Positions 51,406-59,353 of a DNA stretch of 64,000 nucleotides are shown here, one piece after another; position 1 is the first letter of the stretch, and each line of letters opens with the position of its first letter. The notes below the pieces were generated by a model. It did not search any database. It was not told the DNA's origin and was given only the letters and a program-made list of their open reading frames with translations. This DNA comes from Actinomycetota bacterium (GTDB lineage Bacteria; Actinomycetota; Actinomycetes; Actinomycetales; Microbacteriaceae), in the NCBI GenBank assembly GCA_020160915.1, contig JAIUPK010000002.1, positions 496,001 to 560,000 on the forward strand, written 5' to 3'. Made by a program: the position numbers and the translations under genes.

Positions 51406-51506
51406 GGTGATCGAGCCTGCCGAGATCGCGGGTGGGAGCCGAGCTCGACGAGCTCGATCACCGGATCTCGACGGGCTCGATCACCGATCTCGACGAGCTT
51501 GATCAG
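51406..51506. repeat. Cluster of four family B palindromic units
   Basis: One unit GGTGATCGAGCCTGCCGAGATC at 51406-51427, then three in the inverse sense at 51441-51462, 51463-51485 and 51487-51506, the last three joined head to tail. Strong secondary structure is expected. The TCA at 51503-51505 inside the last unit is the TGA stop of the iclR gene. Confidence 0.75.
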
Positions 51507-52276
51507 CGGTCAGCCAGCCGCCGCGACACCCTGTGCGCGTGCTCGAGCAGCAGCCGCCCCAGCTCGGCACGACGCTCGGCTCCGAACCGCGACTCGACCC
51601 CGGTGAGGCTGAGCGCCCACGCGGGCTGGCCCGCGGCATCGAAGATGGCGGCGCCCATGCCGAAGCTGCCCTCGACGACGAGTCCCGGGTTGACCGCGTA
51701 CCCGGTCGCGCGGGTGGCCGCGATGCGGTCCCGCAGTGGTTCGGGGGCGTGGGATGGACCGTAGCGCGCCACGAGGTCGGTGCCAGCGAGATAGCGGTCG
51801 ACCGTGGCATCCGGGAGCATCGACAGGACGACGAGTCCCGCCGACGCGACACCGAGCGGGAACCGCACCCCTTCGGCGAGCACGAACGAGCGGATCGGGA
51901 AGCTCCCCTCCTCCCGCAGCAGGCACACGGTCTCGTCGCCGCGCCGCGCGGACAGGAAGGCGCTCTCCCCGGTCTCAGCCGCGAGTGCTCGCACGCTGTC
52001 CCTCGCCAGCGGCGAGATGTCGTAGCGCTCGGCAGCCACGGCGCCCATCAGGTAGAGCTCGGGGCCGAGCATCCAGCGGCCGGTCGCGCCGTCGTGGTCG
52101 ACGAAACCGTCGGCGGCAAGCGACGACAGCAGCCTGTGCACGGTCGGGCGCGACAGCCCGATGCGCGTGGCCAGCGCTGTCGTGCCCACCCCGTCGGGCA
52201 TGGCGGCGCTCACCGCGCGCAGGATCGCTGCGACGCGACCGACGACCTGCGCTCCCTCGACAGACTTCATGTCCAT
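51503..52276 (-). CDS. IclR family transcriptional regulator
   Basis: 257 residues from ATG 52276 (an alternative ATG is at 52270). The N-terminal winged helix is at about 10-65 (GTTALATRIGLSRPTVHRLL) and the IclR effector domain follows (TGESAFLSARRGDETVCLLR, LGVASAGLVVLSML, GYAVNPGLVVEGSFGMGAAI). It is divergent from the CoA-transferase operon. A 15-base palindrome overlaps its own start and another copy lies before scoA, so it likely controls itself and the operon, with a pathway acid as effector. Confidence 0.9.
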   Translation of the reverse strand: MDMKSVEGAQVVGRVAAILRAVSAAMPDGVGTTALATRIGLSRPTVHRLLSSLAADGFVDHDGATGRWMLGPELYLMGAVAAERYDISPLARDSVRALAAETGESAFLSARRGDETVCLLREEGSFPIRSFVLAEGVRFPLGVASAGLVVLSMLPDATVDRYLAGTDLVARYGPSHAPEPLRDRIAATRATGYAVNPGLVVEGSFGMGAAIFDAAGQPAWALSLTGVESRFGAERRAELGRLLLEHAHRVSRRLADR

Positions 52277-52285
52277 ATTGTGGAC
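52271..52285. promoter_or_regulatory. IclR-type operator at the regulator gene
   Basis: GTCCATATTGTGGAC: GTCCA-N5-TGGAC inverted repeat at the iclR start codon. The same arms and spacing recur at 52382. Confidence 0.7.
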
Positions 52286-52381
52286 GATGGATGCGCCCGT
52301 TGGCCACACTCCGACCAGCAAGCCGCAGGAACTTGACCCGCACGCCGCCGCGAACGTAACGTCGAAACCGGACCGCGCCCG

Positions 52382-52396
52382 GTCCATCATGTGGAC
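52382..52396. promoter_or_regulatory. IclR-type operator at the CoA-transferase operon
   Basis: GTCCATCATGTGGAC, 14 bases upstream of the scoA start. Its arms GTCCA and TGGAC match the site at 52271 exactly; the N5 spacers TATTG and TCATG differ. Confidence 0.7.
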
Positions 52397-52410
52397 ACGA
52401 AGGAGTGCCG

Positions 52411-53118
52411 ATGGCATCCAAGCTCTGGCCGAGCGCTGCGGAAGCGCTCCAGGACGTCGCACGGGACGGCATGACCGTGGCCGTCGGCGGGTTCGGGCTC
52501 AGCGGCATCCCGATCAATCTGATCACCGCCCTGCGCGACACGGGCGTGCGCAACCTCACCGTCGTCTCCAACAACATGGGCGTGGACGGCAAGGCCCTCG
52601 GCCTGCTGCTCGAGAACCGACAGGTGATCAAGGTGCTGTCGAGCTACGTCGGCGAGAACAAGCTGTTCGCCGAGCAGTACCTCTCCGGCGAGCTCGACGT
52701 CGAGTTCGTTCCGCAGGGCACTCTGGCCGAGCGGCTGCGTGCGGGCGGCGCGGGAATCCCGGCGTTCTACACGCCGACCGGCGTCGGCACTCCGGTCGCG
52801 GAGGGCAAGCAGGAGCAGACCTTCGACGGCGTGCGGGCGATCCTCGAGCGGGGCATCGTCGCCGACCTGTCGCTCGTGCGAGCCCATCGAGCGGATGCCG
52901 CGGGCAACCTGATCTACCGCCGCACCGCACGCAACTTCAATCCGCTCGTGGCCACCGCGGGCCGGGTCACGGTCGTCGAGGCCGAGAGCATCATCGACGG
53001 CTACTTCGATCCCGACGAGGTCATGACACCGGGCATCTACGTGCAGCGGCTCGTGCCGGCGCACGACACCACTAAGCACATCGAGAACCGCACCGTGCGT
53101 GCGCGCGAAGGAGCGTAA
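52411..53118 (+). CDS. scoA: 3-oxoacid CoA-transferase subunit A
   Basis: 235 residues from ATG 52411, which has AAGGAG 5 bases before it; the in-frame GTG at 52405 overlaps that site. The fold marks are [15 protein letters not shown] (about 22-36), [26 protein letters not shown] and [20 protein letters not shown]. With subunit B it moves CoA from succinyl-CoA to a 3-oxo acid, acetoacetate or 3-oxoadipate. The thiolase downstream would split the product. Which substrate applies is not decidable here, so pcaI is an equal alternative name. Confidence 0.88.
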   Translation: MASKLWPSAAEALQDVARDGMTVAVGGFGLSGIPINLITALRDTGVRNLTVVSNNMGVDGKALGLLLENRQVIKVLSSYVGENKLFAEQYLSGELDVEFVPQGTLAERLRAGGAGIPAFYTPTGVGTPVAEGKQEQTFDGVRAILERGIVADLSLVRAHRADAAGNLIYRRTARNFNPLVATAGRVTVVEAESIIDGYFDPDEVMTPGIYVQRLVPAHDTTKHIENRTVRAREGA

Positions 53119-53120
53119 CC

Positions 53121-53819
53121 ATGTGGACTCGTGAGGAGATGGCCGCGATCGCCGCGGCAGAACTCGAAGACGGCCAGTACGTGAACCTCGGCATCGGCAT
53201 CCCGACTCTCGTCGCCAACTACCTGCCCGAGGGCGTGAGCGTGACACTGCAGAGCGAGAACGGCCTGCTCGGCATGGGTCCGTTCCCGTGGGAGGGCGAG
53301 GAAGACGCCGACCTCATCAACGCGGGCAAGCAGACGGTGACGATCCTGCCGGGCGGTTCGATCTTCGACTCGGCGACCTCGTTCGGGATGATCCGTGGCG
53401 GCCACGTCGCGACCGCCATCTTGGGTGCGCTGCAGGTCTCCGCGAAGGGCGATCTCGCCAACTGGACCATTCCCGGAAAGCTCGTCAAGGGCATGGGCGG
53501 TGCCATGGACCTCGTCGCGGGCACCCCCTACGTGATCGTCATCACCGAGCACGTCGCCAAGGACGGCACCCCCAAGATCGTCGCCGAGTGCGACCTGCCG
53601 CTGACGGGCGTCGGCGTCGTCGATCGCATCATCAGCGACCGCGCCGTGTTCGACGTGACCCCCGACGGCCTCGTGCTGCGCTCGATCGCCCCGGGGGAGA
53701 CCGTGGAGGAGCTGCGCACGCTGACCGGTGCGCCGTTCGCCGTCGACCCGGTGATCGAGCCCAACCCAGTGATCGAGCCTGTCGAGATCGAGCCCGCCGA
53801 GCCCGAGCCCCACGCATGA
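53121..53819 (+). CDS. scoB: 3-oxoacid CoA-transferase subunit B
   Basis: 232 residues, 2 bases after scoA. The catalytic Glu46 lies in the SENGLLG motif, which forms the CoA thioester. [18 protein letters not shown] and [20 protein letters not shown] are typical for subunit B. The end is unusual: residues 211-232 ([20 protein letters not shown] and the final HA) are encoded by a family B palindromic repeat and have no counterpart in the family, whose members end near residue 210-215. The stop overlaps the thiolase ATG by 4 bases. pcaJ is the alternative name. Confidence 0.88.
   Translation: MWTREEMAAIAAAELEDGQYVNLGIGIPTLVANYLPEGVSVTLQSENGLLGMGPFPWEGEEDADLINAGKQTVTILPGGSIFDSATSFGMIRGGHVATAILGALQVSAKGDLANWTIPGKLVKGMGGAMDLVAGTPYVIVITEHVAKDGTPKIVAECDLPLTGVGVVDRIISDRAVFDVTPDGLVLRSIAPGETVEELRTLTGAPFAVDPVIEPNPVIEPVEIEPAEPEPHA
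53749..53795. repeat. Family B repeat within the scoB coding sequence
   Basis: GGTGATCGAGCCCAACCCAG then TGATCGAGCCTGTCGAGATC, two head-to-tail copies of the family B arm. They are read in frame as a Pro/Glu/Ile/Val tail of the CoA-transferase. Confidence 0.75.
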
Positions 53820-55003
53820 GCGCCGTCATCGCCGGCTACGCCCGCACCCCCTTCGTCAAGTTCACCGGCGCGTTCGCGTCGATCCCCGCGACGGCCCTCG
53901 GCGCTCACGCCATCACTGCGGCGCTTGCTCGCGCCGGGGTCGCCGCGGAGGACGTGCAGTATGTCGTCGCCGGCCAGGTGCTGCAGGGTGGCGCGGGCCA
54001 GAACCCCGCGCGCCAGTCGGCCGTCGGTGCGGGAATCCCGCTGACCGTTCCCGCCATGACCCTCAACGCAGTCTGCCTCTCGGGCACCGAGGCGGTCGCC
54101 TGGGCGGCCCGCCTCATCGACTCGGGCGATGTCGACATCGCCGTCGCGGTCGGCCAGGAGTCGATGTCACTCGCGCCGCACGTGTGGAGTGCCCGCGCCG
54201 GCCAGCGCTACGGGTCGATCGAGCTGCTCGACACGGTCGCGCACGATGGCCTTCGGGACGCGTTCGAGCGGCGGTCCATGGGGGAGTCGACGGAGGACGG
54301 TAATGGGGAGTTGGCCTTGAGCCGGGACGTGCAGGATGCGTTTGCGGCGGCGTCGCATGGGCGCGCCGCGGCATCCGCCGACTATCTGGCCGAGGAGATC
54401 GCGCCGTACACAATCGCCGGCAAGCGCGGCGACACCGTCGTGAGCGTGGATGACGGCGTGCGCGCCGACACGACCGTGGAGGGACTGGCCGGGTTGCGTC
54501 CGGCGTTCACGATCTCGACGGGCTCGATCACCGCGGGCACCATCACTGCCGGCAACTCGTCGCAGATCACCGACGGGGCGGCGGCACTCGTGCTCATGAG
54601 CGCCGCCGCGGCGGCGGCTCGCGGCATCACGGGGCTTGCGACGGTCGAGGCTCACGCCCTCGTCGCCGGACCGGATGTGCGCCTGCACGCCCAGCCCGCC
54701 AACGCGATCCTCGCGGCGCTCGCCAAGACCGACGTCACCGCCGCCGACCTCGCGGTCGTGGAGATCAACGAGGCCTTCGCGTCTGTCGGCGTGCATTCGA
54801 CCGAGCTTCTGGGCGTGGATGCCGCGATCGTCAACCGCAACGGCGGCGCGATCGCTCTCGGCCACCCGATCGGCGCATCCGGAGCTCGTATCGTCGGGCA
54901 CCTCGCCCGGCAACTGCACGACCTCGGGCCCGGCACGCTGGGCGCGGCGGGCATCTGCGGCGGCGGCGGCCAGGGCTCGGCGATCGTGCTGCGCGGCCTC
55001 TAG
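53816..55003 (+). CDS. Acetyl-CoA acetyltransferase (thiolase)
   Basis: 395 residues from ATG 53816. The nucleophile is Cys87 in LNAVCLSG; the other active-site residues are His350 in [11 protein letters not shown] and Cys381 in GICGGGGQG. It cleaves acetoacetyl-CoA or 3-oxoadipyl-CoA to acetyl-CoA units, or runs in reverse. Where homologues have RPAF then a short loop to TAGNSS, this protein carries about eight extra residues (232-239, TISTGSIT) encoded by a family B repeat. The loop probably tolerates it since the domain is otherwise complete. It ends the scoAB-thiolase operon. Confidence 0.9.
   Translation: MSAVIAGYARTPFVKFTGAFASIPATALGAHAITAALARAGVAAEDVQYVVAGQVLQGGAGQNPARQSAVGAGIPLTVPAMTLNAVCLSGTEAVAWAARLIDSGDVDIAVAVGQESMSLAPHVWSARAGQRYGSIELLDTVAHDGLRDAFERRSMGESTEDGNGELALSRDVQDAFAAASHGRAAASADYLAEEIAPYTIAGKRGDTVVSVDDGVRADTTVEGLAGLRPAFTISTGSITAGTITAGNSSQITDGAAALVLMSAAAAAARGITGLATVEAHALVAGPDVRLHAQPANAILAALAKTDVTAADLAVVEINEAFASVGVHSTELLGVDAAIVNRNGGAIALGHPIGASGARIVGHLARQLHDLGPGTLGAAGICGGGGQGSAIVLRGL
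54511..54532. repeat. Family B repeat within the thiolase coding sequence
   Basis: GATCTCGACGGGCTCGATCACC, identical to the intergenic copy in 51464-51485. It is translated in frame as part of an extra loop. Confidence 0.75.
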
Positions 55004-55009
55004 CCGGCC

Positions 55010-55100
55010 GGTGATCGAGCGCGCCCGGTGATCGAGCCCGCTCGGTGATCGAGCCTGTCGAGATCCACCCCGCTCGGTGATCGAGCCTGTCGAGATCACC
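55010..55100. repeat. Cluster of family B units between thiolase and GIY-YIG genes
   Basis: Four GGTGATCGAGC units in direct orientation; the last two are full-length (CGGTGATCGAGCCTGTCGAGATC), the first two truncated. The final GATCA supplies the stop codon (TCA, TGA on minus) of the convergent gene at 55096. Confidence 0.75.
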
Positions 55101-55656
55101 CCCGCAGCGCCACCGCGCGGCTCACCCAGCGGTGGTACTGGTCCCACGGGTCATCCACTCGCAGCTCCGCGACGTGGGCGAGCAGCTCGTCGTTCACCCG
55201 GAACCACTCGCTGCCCGGGATGCGCTGCCCCGAGAACTGCGCGTGGCGTCGTTGCTCGAGCCGCCGGTCGCCGCGCTCGAAGGCCAGCAGCTCCTCGTAG
55301 GGCAGGGCCGCGAGCCGACCGCGGGGGTTGCCGCTCGTGCCGATCTTGATGCGGTCGCGCCAGCGCAGGTAGTAGACGACGTCGACGCGGGCGGGCTCGG
55401 TCTCACCGTCGGGCAGCTCGCCGACCCGCCACTCGCAGATGGCGCAGATCCAGCCGGTGGGGTAGCGGATGCCCGTGCGCGACCCGCACGCCAGGCACGG
55501 CGACGGCAGCAGGTCGGTCACCCCGACGTCGCGCACGATCCAGTCGTGGGCGACCAGCAGGTGCTGGGTGCACAATGAGATCGGCGCACCGTCGGCGACG
55601 GCCGCGCGGCACCGGCCGCCGTCGTGGTCGCGAGCCGTGCATTCGCGAACTGCCAT
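55096..55656 (-). CDS. T5orf172/MUG113-type GIY-YIG nuclease-like protein
   Basis: 186 residues from the ATG at 55656. The first half contains a Cys/His set (ECTARDHDGGRC, CTQH, CLACGSRTG, WICAICEW) that probably forms one or two zinc sites. The second half has VVYYLRWRDRIKIGTSGNPR, the T5orf172 variant of the GIY-YIG nuclease core (YYL...KIG), then GRLAAL and a His/Arg region up to PGSEWFRV with the Glu. Family members cleave DNA; the substrate here is unknown. It stands alone, convergent to the thiolase operon, and its stop lies inside a palindromic repeat. Confidence 0.8.
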   Translation of the reverse strand: MAVRECTARDHDGGRCRAAVADGAPISLCTQHLLVAHDWIVRDVGVTDLLPSPCLACGSRTGIRYPTGWICAICEWRVGELPDGETEPARVDVVYYLRWRDRIKIGTSGNPRGRLAALPYEELLAFERGDRRLEQRRHAQFSGQRIPGSEWFRVNDELLAHVAELRVDDPWDQYHRWVSRAVALRG

Positions 55657-55723
55657 GCCAGCCACGGTACGCGCCGCCGCCGACGCGGGACTATTCTGCG
55701 AGGCCGAAGCGTTGTGGTTTCTC

Positions 55724-56005
55724 GTGACCAACGAGACCGCGACCCAGTCTGCCGAGACAGTGGATGCCACCCCCGCATCCACCCCGAACCCTCCGTCGAT
55801 CCACACCCGCGCGATCATCACGTGGCTCGCGATCTTCCCGCTGGTCTCGATCGGCATGCTGGTGCTCGGCCCGATCACGGATCACTGGTTCCCGGTGCTG
55901 CGGGCGCTGGTACTGACGGCGCTCGTTGTTCCGCTCGCGGTGTACGTGGTGGTGCCTCAGCTCATGCGCGCGCACGGCACCATCAGTCGTCGGCGTCGGC
56001 GCTGA
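55724..56005 (+). CDS. Small two-helix membrane protein, paralogue of the 61.9 kb gene
   Basis: 93 residues from GTG 55724; an upstream frame is antisense to the GIY-YIG gene. After a Thr/Ala/Pro-rich start come PPSIHTRAIITWLAIFPLV and VLRALVLTALVVPLAVYVVV, two helices, then an Arg-rich tail. The core is nearly the same as in the protein at 61910-62155. The family is a short uncharacterised actinobacterial one. Its 3' end overlaps the convergent DUF4389 gene by 23 bases. Confidence 0.7.
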   Translation: MTNETATQSAETVDATPASTPNPPSIHTRAIITWLAIFPLVSIGMLVLGPITDHWFPVLRALVLTALVVPLAVYVVVPQLMRAHGTISRRRRR

Positions 56006-56663
56006 CCGGCTCGCCCGACCCCGCATCAAGCCGGAACGGCGGGTACTCGTCGCGCATGAGCGCGACGTAGACGATCACCCGCAGCATCCACCGGTTCAGC
56101 CCCATGATGAAGTCGAACAGGCTGCGCGGGTAGGTGCCGGTGATCAGCACGAACACTCCCGCGATCACGACGAGCAGGTTGAGGATCGAGTACCCGGAGG
56201 CGATGCTGCCCGGAGTCGCCGCGCTCCACGGGTACACCAGCAGGTCGGCGACGATGAGCCCGACGATGACCAGGTGCGGCACGGCGAGCAGCCACTTCAC
56301 CAGCACGAGTCCGCGCGAGAGCCGCTCGGGGTACTCGACCTCGATCTCGGCGGGGTAGTCGGCGCGACCGAGCGTGAACGGCGGGTACCGGTCGGTGCCG
56401 AGCGCGGCATACACGTAGAAGCCCACCCGCCAGTGCCAGCGAAGCACGCCGGTGGTGAAGTTCCACAGCGTTCGTGGGTACCGACCGGTGAACAGGATGG
56501 CGATTCCCGCTATGAGGGTTACAACTATCACCGCGGCCCACAGCGCGGCCAGGGCGACGAAGTGCGGGATCGCGAGGAACATCTTCACCAGCCAGAGCCA
56601 GCGGGAGGGGTGCTCGTCGAGCTCGCCGGTGACGCGCACGGGCGAGTGGGGGAGGGTGGTCAT
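55983..56663 (-). CDS. DUF4389 membrane protein
   Basis: 226 residues made of two similar halves, each with a pair of helices and the pattern F/ITGRYPRTLWNFTTGVLRWHWRV or TGTYPRSLFDFIMGLNRWMLRV, then YPPF. This internal duplication defines DUF4389. Four membrane helices are expected. Function is unknown. It is last in a run of minus-strand genes that begins with the LAL regulator at 61.9 kb; a 34-base gap separates it from the oxidoreductase gene. Confidence 0.83.
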   Translation of the reverse strand: MTTLPHSPVRVTGELDEHPSRWLWLVKMFLAIPHFVALAALWAAVIVVTLIAGIAILFTGRYPRTLWNFTTGVLRWHWRVGFYVYAALGTDRYPPFTLGRADYPAEIEVEYPERLSRGLVLVKWLLAVPHLVIVGLIVADLLVYPWSAATPGSIASGYSILNLLVVIAGVFVLITGTYPRSLFDFIMGLNRWMLRVIVYVALMRDEYPPFRLDAGSGEPVSADADD

Positions 56664-56697
56664 GGTGGTTCCTGTCTGTTGGGTGGGTGGGAAGTGT

Positions 56698-57669
56698 TCA
56701 GGCGAGCGTCAGGATGACGCTGCCCGCCTTGTGGCCGGCGTCGACGTAGCGGTGCGCGTCGACGATGTCGGCCAACGGGTAGGTGCGGTCGATCACCGGG
56801 CGGATCACGCCCGAGCCGGCCAGGCGCGAGAGCGCGGCCATCGATTCGGGGGTGTAGGGCACCGAAGCGACCGAGACGACCTTGCCGCTCGCGCGACTCT
56901 GGCGCGCAGCACCGAAGAGTCCCTTGCGGTCGCTGACGACCAGCAGCAGGGCTCCACCCGGTCGAACGGATGCCGCCGCCCGCTCGAAAGGCGCATTACC
57001 GACGCAGTCCACGATCACGTCGTAGAGCTCACCGTTCGCGGCGAAGTCGGACACCGCGTAGTCGATGACCTCGTCGGCGCCGAGGCCGAGCACGAGGTCG
57101 CGGTGGGCGGCGCTGGTGACGGCCGTGACGTGGGCGCCGCGGTGTTTGGCGAGCTGCACGGCGGCGCTGCCGACGGCGCCGGAGGCTCCGTTCACCAGCA
57201 CCCGGTTGCCCGGACCCGTGCACACTCGGTTGAGGAACGCGAGGGCGGTGATGCCGCCGAAGACCACGCTGACCGCGTCGGCGAAGCCGAGGTTCGCGGG
57301 CTTCGCAGCGATGCCACCGTTCTGGGAGATCAGCGCGTACTCGGCGTGACCGCCGAAGCGGGCTCCGAGCATCGCGATGACCTCGTCCCCGGGGCGGAAG
57401 CGGGTGACACGCGAGCCGACGGCCTCGACGATGCCCGCGGCATCCATGCCGAGCACGGGTCGCCGGGGTCGGAGGAAGCCGATGGAGAAGCCGGCGAGCA
57501 GGCGAAGTCCCTTCGGGATCTCGCCGCTGCGGGTACGGTGGTCGGCAGCGCTGACGGTGCTCGCGTGCACCCGGATGAGCACCTCGTCGGGGCCGGGGGT
57601 CGGGATGGCGACATCCTCGACCTGCACGACCTCGGGAGCGCCGAAGCGGCGGTAGACGGCGGCCCTCAC
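56698..57669 (-). CDS. Zinc-independent MDR oxidoreductase (quinone oxidoreductase-like)
   Basis: 323 residues from GTG 57669, overlapping the upstream gene by 4 bases. The fold is that of medium-chain dehydrogenases: N-terminal VRAAVYRRFGAPEVVQVEDV, the GMDAAGIVEAVGSRVTRFRPGDEV strand-turn region, and the NADPH loop VNGASGAVGSAAVQLAKHRGA (about 145-165). Zinc ligands are lacking, so it is closer to quinone oxidoreductases and enoyl reductases. The substrate is unknown. It belongs to the putative LAL-regulated operon. Confidence 0.87.
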   Translation of the reverse strand: MRAAVYRRFGAPEVVQVEDVAIPTPGPDEVLIRVHASTVSAADHRTRSGEIPKGLRLLAGFSIGFLRPRRPVLGMDAAGIVEAVGSRVTRFRPGDEVIAMLGARFGGHAEYALISQNGGIAAKPANLGFADAVSVVFGGITALAFLNRVCTGPGNRVLVNGASGAVGSAAVQLAKHRGAHVTAVTSAAHRDLVLGLGADEVIDYAVSDFAANGELYDVIVDCVGNAPFERAAASVRPGGALLLVVSDRKGLFGAARQSRASGKVVSVASVPYTPESMAALSRLAGSGVIRPVIDRTYPLADIVDAHRYVDAGHKAGSVILTLA

Positions 57670-58337
57670 GATGCGCTCCGCACGGTGCGGCGCGTGGAGC
57701 GGCGGCGGATGACCAGCTCGGCGATGGCCAGGTTGATGACCCACGCGGCGCCCATGAACACGGCCCGCGAGGTCTCCTCGTACTTGCCGAAGATCACCGT
57801 CTGCGGGATGAGCACGATGGCCTGAGTGCCGGCGGCGACCGCGAGGGCGTAGGCCCGCGTCATCCAGGCGCCGTGGCTGATGAAGTCGCGGCGGATGATC
57901 GATCGCACCCCGAGCGCGATGAACGCCAGCATCAGGCTCGCGAAGATCACGCGGAGGGCGCTGAGGGCCACGCCGTCGGCCGGGGCGTGCTCGGAGATCA
58001 CGGCCATCCAGATGCCGGACAGGGCGACGGCCGCCCCGGCGGGAACGAGCACTCGGCCCGCGAGGCGGTGCCAGCGGTTGCCGCGACGCAGCCCCGGCAC
58101 GAACTGGAACGCGCCCAGGATGCTGAACAGGGTCGCGCCCACGATGTGCACGATGACGGGGATCGGTGAGGTGACGAAGCGGGCGTTGTCTGCCGTGATG
58201 GCGGGAGCGCCCGACAGCTCGGTCACGCGGGCGGCGCCGGCGACGATGGGGATGAGCGTCAGCAGGATGAGGCCGACGGGCACGAGCCAGCCGGCTCGCG
58301 ATGCCTGCCGGGTGGGGCGGGCGATGGTCGTGGTCAT
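57666..58337 (-). CDS. DUF2306 membrane protein
   Basis: 223 residues from the ATG at 58337. Six or so helices, the conserved HIVGATLFSILGAFQF and HRLAGRVLVPAGAAVALSG, with His residues that may bind heme in this family (the latter is not proven), and RDFISHGAWMTRAYALA near the end. Function unknown. It overlaps its neighbours on both sides by 4 bases and so is a fixed part of the operon. Confidence 0.85.
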   Translation of the reverse strand: MTTTIARPTRQASRAGWLVPVGLILLTLIPIVAGAARVTELSGAPAITADNARFVTSPIPVIVHIVGATLFSILGAFQFVPGLRRGNRWHRLAGRVLVPAGAAVALSGIWMAVISEHAPADGVALSALRVIFASLMLAFIALGVRSIIRRDFISHGAWMTRAYALAVAAGTQAIVLIPQTVIFGKYEETSRAVFMGAAWVINLAIAELVIRRRSTRRTVRSAS

Positions 58338-58600
58338 GGTTCTTCTCCTTCGTTTTGGTTGAGTGGTGTAGCGGTGAGTTGTGTGACGGAGACCAAGGTC
58401 AGGCCCAGGTTTCCGATGCGTCTGAGTAGTCCGTGGAGGGCAGCCTGATCGCTGATGCGGCCGGTGAGGATGGTCTGGTCGTCGCTGACGGTCAGCGCGA
58501 ATCCCTCGAACCAGTCGCTCCATTGGGCGTCAAGCTGCCCCCTGATGCGGATCTCGTACCGGTCGTTGTCGGCCGGTCCGGTGGTGCGTGGTGCGGTCAT
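58334..58600 (-). CDS. Small conserved protein, unknown function
   Basis: 88 residues. The core reads YEIRIRGQLDAQWSDWFEGF, then TGRISDQAALHGLLRRIGNLGLTLVSV, a pattern that recurs in many short actinobacterial proteins often next to LuxR-type regulators or oxidoreductases. It is predicted to be a soluble two-layer alpha/beta protein. It sits 4 bases after the DUF4386 gene and overlaps the DUF2306 gene by 4 bases. Confidence 0.75.
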   Translation of the reverse strand: MTAPRTTGPADNDRYEIRIRGQLDAQWSDWFEGFALTVSDDQTILTGRISDQAALHGLLRRIGNLGLTLVSVTQLTATPLNQNEGEEP

Positions 58601-58604
58601 CGGA

Positions 58605-59249
58605 CTAGTTGGCGGCGGTCTTCCGCTGGTCCATCCAGAGCGACAGGCCGAGCCAGATGATGCCGAGACCCATGGGGATCGCCGCCATGCGCTCGAGCGC
58701 GTGGGGCAGGAGGGCGCCGGCGACGGGCGTGATCACGGCTGCGACGATGAGCAGGATGCCCGCACCGCGCGAGAGCACGCGTGCCCGGATGATCGACACA
58801 CCGAACAGCAGCGCGCCACCGACATAGAGCACGGCACCGACCTGCGGCAGCGCGGCGAGCGGGCCGAGGTCGTTGACTGCGGGGTAGCGGCCGAAGAGGC
58901 CGACGATGTCGACGGCGAGCTGCGGGGCGTCGACGGCGATCAGCGGAGCGATGAAGGCCTCCGCGAAGTTGAACGCGGCCTGGAGGATGAAGAAGAACCC
59001 GAACATCGCGTAGGCGATGAGGCCGAGCACGCGGAATTCGCGCACCTGGCGCAGGTAGATCCCGGCGAGGCCGATCATCACGAGCACCGCCTCGGCGAAG
59101 CTCAGCACGTGCACGATGGTCCACATCGGGGTCGTGAGCGACTCGACGACATCGGCGGGGTGGATGAACTGGATGACGATGTAGATCAGGCCCGCGAGCA
59201 TGGCCGCGAGTGCGGCGACCTTGGTGAGGGCGGTGGGGGTGATGCGCAT
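58605..59249 (-). CDS. DUF4386 membrane protein
   Basis: 214 residues with five to six helices (LIYIVIQFIHPADVVESL, VLGLIAYAMFGFFFILQAAF and others). First gene of the run DUF4386-small protein-DUF2306-MDR oxidoreductase. The ATG at 59249 has AAGGAGT upstream. A cluster of GTGGTGA half-sites lies 62-103 bases before the start, probably the binding region of the LAL activator encoded immediately upstream. Confidence 0.82.
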   Translation of the reverse strand: MRITPTALTKVAALAAMLAGLIYIVIQFIHPADVVESLTTPMWTIVHVLSFAEAVLVMIGLAGIYLRQVREFRVLGLIAYAMFGFFFILQAAFNFAEAFIAPLIAVDAPQLAVDIVGLFGRYPAVNDLGPLAALPQVGAVLYVGGALLFGVSIIRARVLSRGAGILLIVAAVITPVAGALLPHALERMAAIPMGLGIIWLGLSLWMDQRKTAAN

Positions 59250-59310
59250 GACTGGACTCCTTCGACAGGTCCAGACGGGGTGCCGGGACGTGCCGAATCT
59301 ACGGAGCGCC

Positions 59311-59352
59311 GTGGTGACCGGGCATCACCACATGTGGTGACCCGGGTGGTGA
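59311..59352. promoter_or_regulatory. Cluster of four GTGGTGA half-sites upstream of the DUF4386 operon
   Basis: GTGGTGA at 59311-59317, 59334-59340 and 59346-59352, and its complement TCACCAC at 59325-59331. The middle pair forms a perfect 16-base palindrome TCACCACATGTGGTGA (59325-59340). The cluster lies between the LAL regulator's stop and the operon it is thought to control. Part of it could also act as a terminator hairpin. Confidence 0.6.
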
Positions 59353-59353
59353 T

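Noticed and set aside
51406-51506. Insertion sequence or integron-like element
   Set aside because: The units are 20-23 bases with no transposase, no long terminal repeats and no target duplication in sight; they behave as small interspersed palindromes.
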